Origin: Candidatus Bathyarchaeota archaeon
GTDB lineage: Archaea; Thermoproteota; Bathyarchaeia; TCS64
Length of the DNA: 64,000 nucleotides
Reading direction: 5' to 3'
Assembly (NCBI GenBank): GCA_026014875.1
Contig: JAOZHO010000005.1
Coordinates: 46,965 to 110,964 of the forward strand
Made by a program: the position numbers and the translations under genes
Shown here: piece after piece, positions 59,906-64,000 of the stretch
How the letters are laid out: every line of letters begins with the position of its first letter
Position numbering within the stretch: position 1 is the first letter of the stretch
The notes under the pieces: generated by a model
The model's input: only the letters and a program-made list of their open reading frames with translations
Database searches by the model: none
What the model was told of the DNA's origin: nothing

Positions 59906-60958
59906 ATGTTCAAACTTACCCCAGAGCAGGAGGAGAGGGCGAAGGCCGTCCACGGGAGTTCCGTGGTGGTGGACACCCACAACGACACGATTCTCCACAT
60001 CATCAAAGCGCCGCCCTTCGTCGGGGACGGCACCAGGGCGCTACCGCCGAGAAGGACCCTAGGCGAGAAGTCCCAGGACGGCCAGATCGACATCCCCCGG
60101 ATCAAGGAGGGGGGCGTGGACGTCCTCCTCTTCGCGATGTACGTGAGCCCCCTGCACAGGGGCCGCCTCCGGCGGCTCATCCAGATGCTGGACGCCTTCC
60201 ACGCTGAGCTCGAGGCGAACCCCGACACCATCGCCCTCGCCACCAACTACGACGAGATCATAGCCGCCGTGAAGGCCAAGAAGATCGCCGCGGTCATCAC
60301 CGTTGAGGGGGGCGAGCCCCTGGAGGGGGACCTCGGGGCCCTCAGGATGGCGTACCGGCTGGGGGTCCGATCCCTCACGTTGACCCACTTCCCCCGGAAC
60401 GAGCTGGGGGACGGCTCGGGGGCCGATTCGGGGAGCCATCTTTCCATGTTCGGGCGGAAGGTGGTGGAGGAGATGAACGGCCTCGGTATGCTGGTGGACA
60501 TCAGCCACCTCAACGAGACCGGGTTCTGGGACGTCATGGAGCTCTCCAAGGACCCCGTCCTCGCGACCCACAGCAACTGCAAGGCCCTCTGCGGCCACCA
60601 CAGGAACCTCACGGACGACCAGATCAAGGCCCTCGCCGAGAAGGGGGGAGTCATGAACCTCAGCTTCTGCGCCGGGTTCATCAAGAACGGCATCGGCTTC
60701 GGCAACCCCGAGACCCTCAAGAAGGTCACCATCGAGGACTGGCTCGACCACCTCGACCACGCAGTCGGCCTCGTGGGCACAGAACACGTGGGCCTAGGCT
60801 CGGACCTGGACGGGGGATGCGGTTTCCCGGGGCTCGACGACATCACCAAGTTCCCGGACCTCACCCGGGGCATGATCTCCCGGGGCTACGCCGATCACGA
60901 CATCAAAAAGATCCTTGGATCGAACAATCTGAGGGTCTTCAAGAAGGTGCTGAAGTAA
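59906..60958 (+). CDS. Membrane dipeptidase, M19 (renal dipeptidase family)
   Basis: 350 residues. The bimetal ligands are VVDTHNDTILHII (His-x-Asp), TVEGGEPLEGD (Glu), LATHSNCKALCGHHRN (His, His) and VGLGSDLDGG (Asp). The enzyme cleaves dipeptides, including ones with a D-residue at the C-terminus, so it can process bacterial wall peptides. It lies on the plus strand after the serine hydrolase, 119 bp apart. Confidence 0.93.
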   Translation: MFKLTPEQEERAKAVHGSSVVVDTHNDTILHIIKAPPFVGDGTRALPPRRTLGEKSQDGQIDIPRIKEGGVDVLLFAMYVSPLHRGRLRRLIQMLDAFHAELEANPDTIALATNYDEIIAAVKAKKIAAVITVEGGEPLEGDLGALRMAYRLGVRSLTLTHFPRNELGDGSGADSGSHLSMFGRKVVEEMNGLGMLVDISHLNETGFWDVMELSKDPVLATHSNCKALCGHHRNLTDDQIKALAEKGGVMNLSFCAGFIKNGIGFGNPETLKKVTIEDWLDHLDHAVGLVGTEHVGLGSDLDGGCGFPGLDDITKFPDLTRGMISRGYADHDIKKILGSNNLRVFKKVLK

Positions 60959-61053
60959 AGGGACTGCTGTAGTGGGGTAAACAGCCCCCTCCCTTTTTCT
61001 CCATTTAATGGAGTGCATGAGCGACCATCAACATCATAGATTAAACATAGAAA

Positions 61054-61088
61054 ATTTCTATAAGAAATCTTATATTTCTATATGAAAT
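61054..61088 (+). promoter_or_regulatory. Tandem palindromic operator of the RHH gene
   Basis: ATTTCT-ATA-AGAAAT at 61054-61068 and ATTTCT-ATA-TGAAAT at 61074-61088 are two near-identical inverted repeats exactly 20 bp apart (about two helical turns). The second covers the ATG at 61082, and the whole element is AT-rich enough to contain the TATA box. It fits cooperative binding by the ribbon-helix-helix protein encoded there. Confidence 0.75.
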
Positions 61089-61327
61089 TCCTAGTAGTGA
61101 GTACATTGGAAGCGCAACGCCCCGTCCGTAGGAGGCAGATCAATTTCATCATCAACGGTAACGCATACGAGCATCTCGAGGAGCTGAAATGGAAGAGGAA
61201 CGCCGCCTCGATCTCCGAGGTGATACGGGACTCCATCAAGATCCTCTACGCCCTCGAGGACATGAAGGAGAAAGACGGCACGCTAATGATCGAGAAAGAC
61301 GGGAAAAAGTTCAAGTTATTTATTTAG
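61082..61327 (+). CDS. Ribbon-helix-helix (CopG/MetJ-like) regulator
   Basis: 81 residues. The strand RRRQINFIINGNAYEHLEEL and helices WKRNAASISEVIRDSIKIL form the RHH motif. The C-terminal part (EKDGTLMIEKDGKKFKLF) is a beta hairpin. Probably represses its own gene through the tandem palindromes that overlap its start codon. The gene end overlaps the convergent acidic membrane-protein gene by 4 bp. Confidence 0.8.
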   Translation: MKFLVVSTLEAQRPVRRRQINFIINGNAYEHLEELKWKRNAASISEVIRDSIKILYALEDMKEKDGTLMIEKDGKKFKLFI

Positions 61328-61713
61328 CGCCCCTCCTCCTGCACAGACCTGAAATAGTAGCCCACGACGGCCCCGAGGATTCCCCCCAGGATCACCGAGA
61401 TGTTCTTCTGGAGATCCAAGACTTCGGCGACCGTAATTGAGCCGTTGTACAGGAAGATGTATGGGATCGCTATGAGGACGAGGAACCCCACGACGAGGGA
61501 CTGCGCGATCAGCTTCGCCGTGGCCTCGCGCTTCTTCTGGTACTCGACTATCCGGGGCTCCTTCTCGGGTCGGATCTCCTCTCCGGTGAGATCGATGATC
61601 TCGGGTTTATCTTCCTCCTCGGCGACAACTGCTCCGGGGCCGACGTCTGGACTCTCCCTCTCAGCCGGTTCCCCTGCGGGCGGGTCCGGGTTCTCTTCTC
61701 CCATCCCTGACAT
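61324..61713 (-). CDS. Acidic membrane protein of unknown function
   Basis: 129 residues. The N-terminal 55 residues are Glu/Pro-rich and disordered, followed by basic KKREATAKL and two membrane helices (about 70-88 and 105-122). No family recognised. ATG alternatives at 61713 and 61704. Confidence 0.65.
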   Translation of the reverse strand: MSGMGEENPDPPAGEPAERESPDVGPGAVVAEEEDKPEIIDLTGEEIRPEKEPRIVEYQKKREATAKLIAQSLVVGFLVLIAIPYIFLYNGSITVAEVLDLQKNISVILGGILGAVVGYYFRSVQEEGR

Positions 61714-61737
61714 CTGTCAGTATCTTTTGACACTATA

Positions 61738-62676
61738 TTAAGTGTTGTCGCTCTCTCTGATCCGTTTGATCGCGCTCGAGCCCCTGGCGAGGATGCTCGT
61801 GATGCCCTTGGGTTCGTACATGAGAATCACGACTATGACGATTAGGGGTATGAGGGGCTTGTACTTGGCGATGCCTAGGCCGAAGGGTCCCAGGAGGATT
61901 CCCGGGAGCGCCGTCTGGATGAATGCGAGGGCGGCTCCTCCCACCATCGCCCCGTAGATGCTGTCCAGGCCCCCCAGGACGCTCCCCGCCATCACGTCGA
62001 TCATGAGCTTGTCCGAGTACCCCAGGTTCGTGTACTCCCAGAGGGGGATGGCGGCCCCGGCCAGCCCGGCCAACGCGCCCGTGATGAACCAGGACGCCAC
62101 GTGGACGCGATTGACGTCGATGCCGAGGGTGGAGGCCAGCTGGGGGTTCTCCGAGGTGGCCTTGATGGCGATGCCAAACTTGGTTCTCGTGAGGAAGAGG
62201 TGCAGGGAGGCGACGATGGCTATGCAGGCGAGGGGGGCCATGAGGGCTATGCCGGGGAGGCCCATGAACTCGAAGTCGTAGCTCCTCAGCATGAAGCCGA
62301 TCGCCCTGAATCCCTGTGTTCTCATCACCCAGTACGAGTAGATGGAGAGGACGCTCCTGATCACGAAGGTGAGGGCGAACATCGCGAACGTTAGGCGGAT
62401 GGTCCCCGACCCCGCCCTCCTGATGGGGCGCACCACGAGTAGGTAGATCGCGACGCCGATCAGGCCGTTCGCCAGCGCCGCGACGGGCCAGGCCAGGTAG
62501 GGGTTGAACCCCCAGAGGCGCACCATCGTGTAGGTGCACATGATGCCTATGGTCGCGAAGGAGGTGTGGGCGAAGTTGGGGAACTTTTCGATCATGTGGG
62601 TGAAGGAGAACCCCACGCACAGGAGGATCAGCATGCTGGCGTGCATTATCATGCCGATCGATGTCGCGCTGAGCAT
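61738..62676 (-). CDS. Branched-chain amino acid ABC transporter permease (LivH-type)
   Basis: 312 residues from ATG 62676 (MLSATSIGMIMHASM). About eight helices with LivH features: FPNFAHTSFATIGIMCTYTM, FGIAIKATSENPQLASTLGI (the EAA-loop region), LAGLAGAAIPLWEY and LGGLDSIYGAMVGG, then GLGIAKYKPLIPLIV. It should pair with LivM, an ATPase and a binding protein beyond the window or elsewhere. Could import amino acids or peptide products. Confidence 0.9.
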   Translation of the reverse strand: MLSATSIGMIMHASMLILLCVGFSFTHMIEKFPNFAHTSFATIGIMCTYTMVRLWGFNPYLAWPVAALANGLIGVAIYLLVVRPIRRAGSGTIRLTFAMFALTFVIRSVLSIYSYWVMRTQGFRAIGFMLRSYDFEFMGLPGIALMAPLACIAIVASLHLFLTRTKFGIAIKATSENPQLASTLGIDVNRVHVASWFITGALAGLAGAAIPLWEYTNLGYSDKLMIDVMAGSVLGGLDSIYGAMVGGAALAFIQTALPGILLGPFGLGIAKYKPLIPLIVIVVILMYEPKGITSILARGSSAIKRIRESDNT

Positions 62677-62820
62677 CCCTGAACCCTCCACGGGGCTTGT
62701 ATATAATCGAATAGGCCGCCGATCAGAGTAAAAACATGTCATCCAGAGCGTTTCTCAGCTTCACGCGCGCCGCGGGGGCAGAGTTACGTTTTTCAGTGGC
62801 AGATTCCCAATGAATGTATC

Positions 62821-63567
62821 ATGGAACGACTCTGCGACCTCCTCTTCGAGGTCTCCAACGAGGTCCGCCTCACCATACTGCAGCACCTGGAGGAGGGATC
62901 CTCCACCATATCCAGGCTCTCCAAGGAGCTGGGCATCTCCAACCAGGAGTGCAGCAGGCACGTCTCCCGCCTCGTGGACGCCGAACTCGCCGAGAGGGAC
63001 AGCGAGGGCCATTACGGTCTCACAGAGTACGGGAGCCTCTTCATGAAGCAGCTTCAGGGGCAGACGTTCACATCGGCGAACCGGGAGTACTTCAACGGCC
63101 ACACCCTGGCTCAGGTCCCCTACGAGTTCGTGGCTCGGCTGGGGGAGCTGAGGGGGAGCCTCTACGTGGGGGATGTGATGGCGGTCTTCCAGAACATCCA
63201 GGAGATGTGCGACGAGGCTGAGGAGTACATCTGGAGGCTCACCGACAAGCGCCTCAACCTCGTCTACCCCAACCTCCAGGCCGCCGCCGACAGGGGGATC
63301 GAGTACAGGCGCATCGAACCCGAGGCCATCGTCGAGGCCCCCCACGTCGAGAAGATGCCCCAGGTGGAACCCTGCAAGGTCCGGGGACTGGATACCGTCG
63401 ACGTCTTCATGGCGATCTCCGAGAAGGAGGCTGCCGCCCTCGCGTTCCCCGAGGTCACCGGGGGATTCGACTACCTGGGCTTCACCTCCCGGGACGAGAA
63501 GACACTGAAATGGTGCACCGAGCTCTTCCAGTACTACTGGGGCAGGGCCAAGCCGAAGATATATTGA
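62821..63567 (+). CDS. FilR1-type (DUF1724) winged-helix regulator, paralogue
   Basis: 248 residues. MERLCDLLFEVSNEVRLTIL is nearly identical to the start of the 41590 paralogue. It also has the HTH (LGISNQECSRHVSRLVDAEL) and the sensor-domain end VDVFMAISEKEAAALAFPE and LFQYYW. It lies divergently from the LivH permease (144 bp between the start codons), so it may regulate that transporter. Confidence 0.88.
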   Translation: MERLCDLLFEVSNEVRLTILQHLEEGSSTISRLSKELGISNQECSRHVSRLVDAELAERDSEGHYGLTEYGSLFMKQLQGQTFTSANREYFNGHTLAQVPYEFVARLGELRGSLYVGDVMAVFQNIQEMCDEAEEYIWRLTDKRLNLVYPNLQAAADRGIEYRRIEPEAIVEAPHVEKMPQVEPCKVRGLDTVDVFMAISEKEAAALAFPEVTGGFDYLGFTSRDEKTLKWCTELFQYYWGRAKPKIY

Positions 63568-63646
63568 CCCGCCCAATGCGGCGGTTCAGGGCAGCACGCG
63601 GACTCTAGCATTACACAGTTGGCCTGGATTGGGCCGGTGTTATATC

Positions 63647-64000
63647 ATGAGAGAGAGTTGGGAGAAGGACGCAGGCAAGCCCAACGAGTGCCCCTCCGTC
63701 GAGGCGAAGCGGGGCAGGGGGGTCATCCTGAGGCTCACCATGGGCGCCGACGTCTACCTGGCGCTCCAGCCTCTCACCTTCTTTTTTGGCTGGAGCCCTG
63801 ATTCCCTTAAGTCTTGGTTGGGGCGTTCACCAACTAGTTTCGTCTCCCCTACGCTGGGGGATGGAGACGAGAGAATCCGATTTTACCATGCGGTCCTCAG
63901 TGATGATGGTCGTTTCTACGGTGTCACCCGCCGTTTGGGCGATTTGAAGGGACAATGCTCGCTCAATCTCCGCGAGGCTTCTAACTGTCGGGTTCTCCAG
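63647..64000 (+). CDS. Possible coding region cut by window end, unresolved
   Basis: An open frame from ATG 63647 (preceded by TTATATC) runs to the window end without a stop. The first 45 codons look GC-rich and gene-like (NECPSVEAKRGRGVILRL), but later codon use changes and no family is recognised. It competes with a minus-strand frame over 63827-64000. An inverted repeat with 8-bp arms TCGTCTCC / GGAGACGA lies at about 63840-63869. Treat as uncertain. Confidence 0.3.
   Translation, partial: MRESWEKDAGKPNECPSVEAKRGRGVILRLTMGADVYLALQPLTFFFGWSPDSLKSWLGRSPTSFVSPTLGDGDERIRFYHAVLSDDGRFYGVTRRLGDLKGQCSLNLREASNCRVLQ
63827..64000 (-). CDS. Possible C-terminal coding fragment cut by window end
   Basis: Open from the right edge to TGA at 63827-63829, 57 codons. 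It reads VRSLAEIERALSLQIAQTAG followed by DTVETTIITEDRMVKS, a plausible helix and strand. No family recognised; mutually exclusive with the plus-strand frame here. Confidence 0.3.
   Translation of the reverse strand: MENPTVRSLAEIERALSLQIAQTAGDTVETTIITEDRMVKSDSLVSIPQRRGDETSW

Noticed and set aside
63568..63646. tRNA or small RNA before the end of the window
   Set aside because: Some short GC-rich complementary segments are visible, but no cloverleaf or T-loop sequence could be formed.

Overview
The window is a GC-rich chromosomal segment of an archaeon. The sequence evidence is an archaeal-type RNase P RNA, a tRNA-Trp(CCA) with an intron at the canonical position, an isolated 5S rRNA gene, TATA-box promoters (some apparently leaderless), the KEOPS subunit Cgi121, a THUMP (Tan1-like) protein, a type II methionine aminopeptidase, an XPD-like helicase, DUF1512, a Tfx-like HTH protein and FilR1-type regulators. 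The gene set and base composition would fit Bathyarchaeia (Thermoproteota), but that placement is inference.

Layout. 1-11 kb: a cut phosphodiesterase, a coiled-coil protein, a decayed ArsB-like permease, cupin, two MFS transporters, a Na+/H+ antiporter, DUF362, a CcdA/TlpA thiol-redox pair, a PadR-TRASH regulator and a lipocalin-like protein. 11-16 kb: tRNA-Trp, ASCH protein, PurB, 5S rRNA, DUF1512, a zinc-ribbon membrane protein and Map. 16-27 kb: metabolic and tRNA-modification genes (UspA, DUF1177, MBL hydrolase, arginase family, slipin, iron-sulfur flavoprotein, Cgi121, THUMP, DUF89, Sua5, methyltransferase, a reductive-dehalogenase-like Fe-S protein, a D-hydroxyacid dehydrogenase). 27.4-31.4 kb: rnpB followed by three partial copies of its own 3' end, which separate small cassettes (an AT-rich four-gene cassette with a Tfx-like regulator, a membrane-anchored winged-helix regulator, and a VapBC toxin-antitoxin). 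This looks like a serial integration site. 31-48 kb: a frameshifted hydroxyacyl-CoA dehydrogenase, PepA, a YcaQ-like protein, a terpene-cyclase-fold protein, a GIN-domain protein, creatininase family, two MFS transporters, a FilR1 regulator, a GNAT-OB fusion, a CDF transporter, a histidine kinase and an SppA fusion.

48-63 kb holds the most remarkable unit. Six minus-strand genes with 4-bp overlaps or 0-1 bp gaps encode a BadF-type amino-sugar kinase, MurQ, an uncharacterised TIM-barrel glycosidase-like protein, NamZ (DUF1343), NagA and AnmK, followed by an M20 peptidase. Together this is a near-complete route for breaking down MurNAc and anhydro-MurNAc from bacterial peptidoglycan, in an organism expected to have no murein. 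A serine beta-lactamase-fold hydrolase, an M19 dipeptidase and a LivH-type permease lie a few kb away and could handle the peptide part.

A second theme is gene decay. At least seven relics are visible. Three of them (polysaccharide deacetylase, amidohydrolase, SDR) keep N-terminal and C-terminal (or active-site and C-terminal) motifs fused in frame with the middle missing. No CRISPR array, rRNA operon, integrase or transposase was seen.
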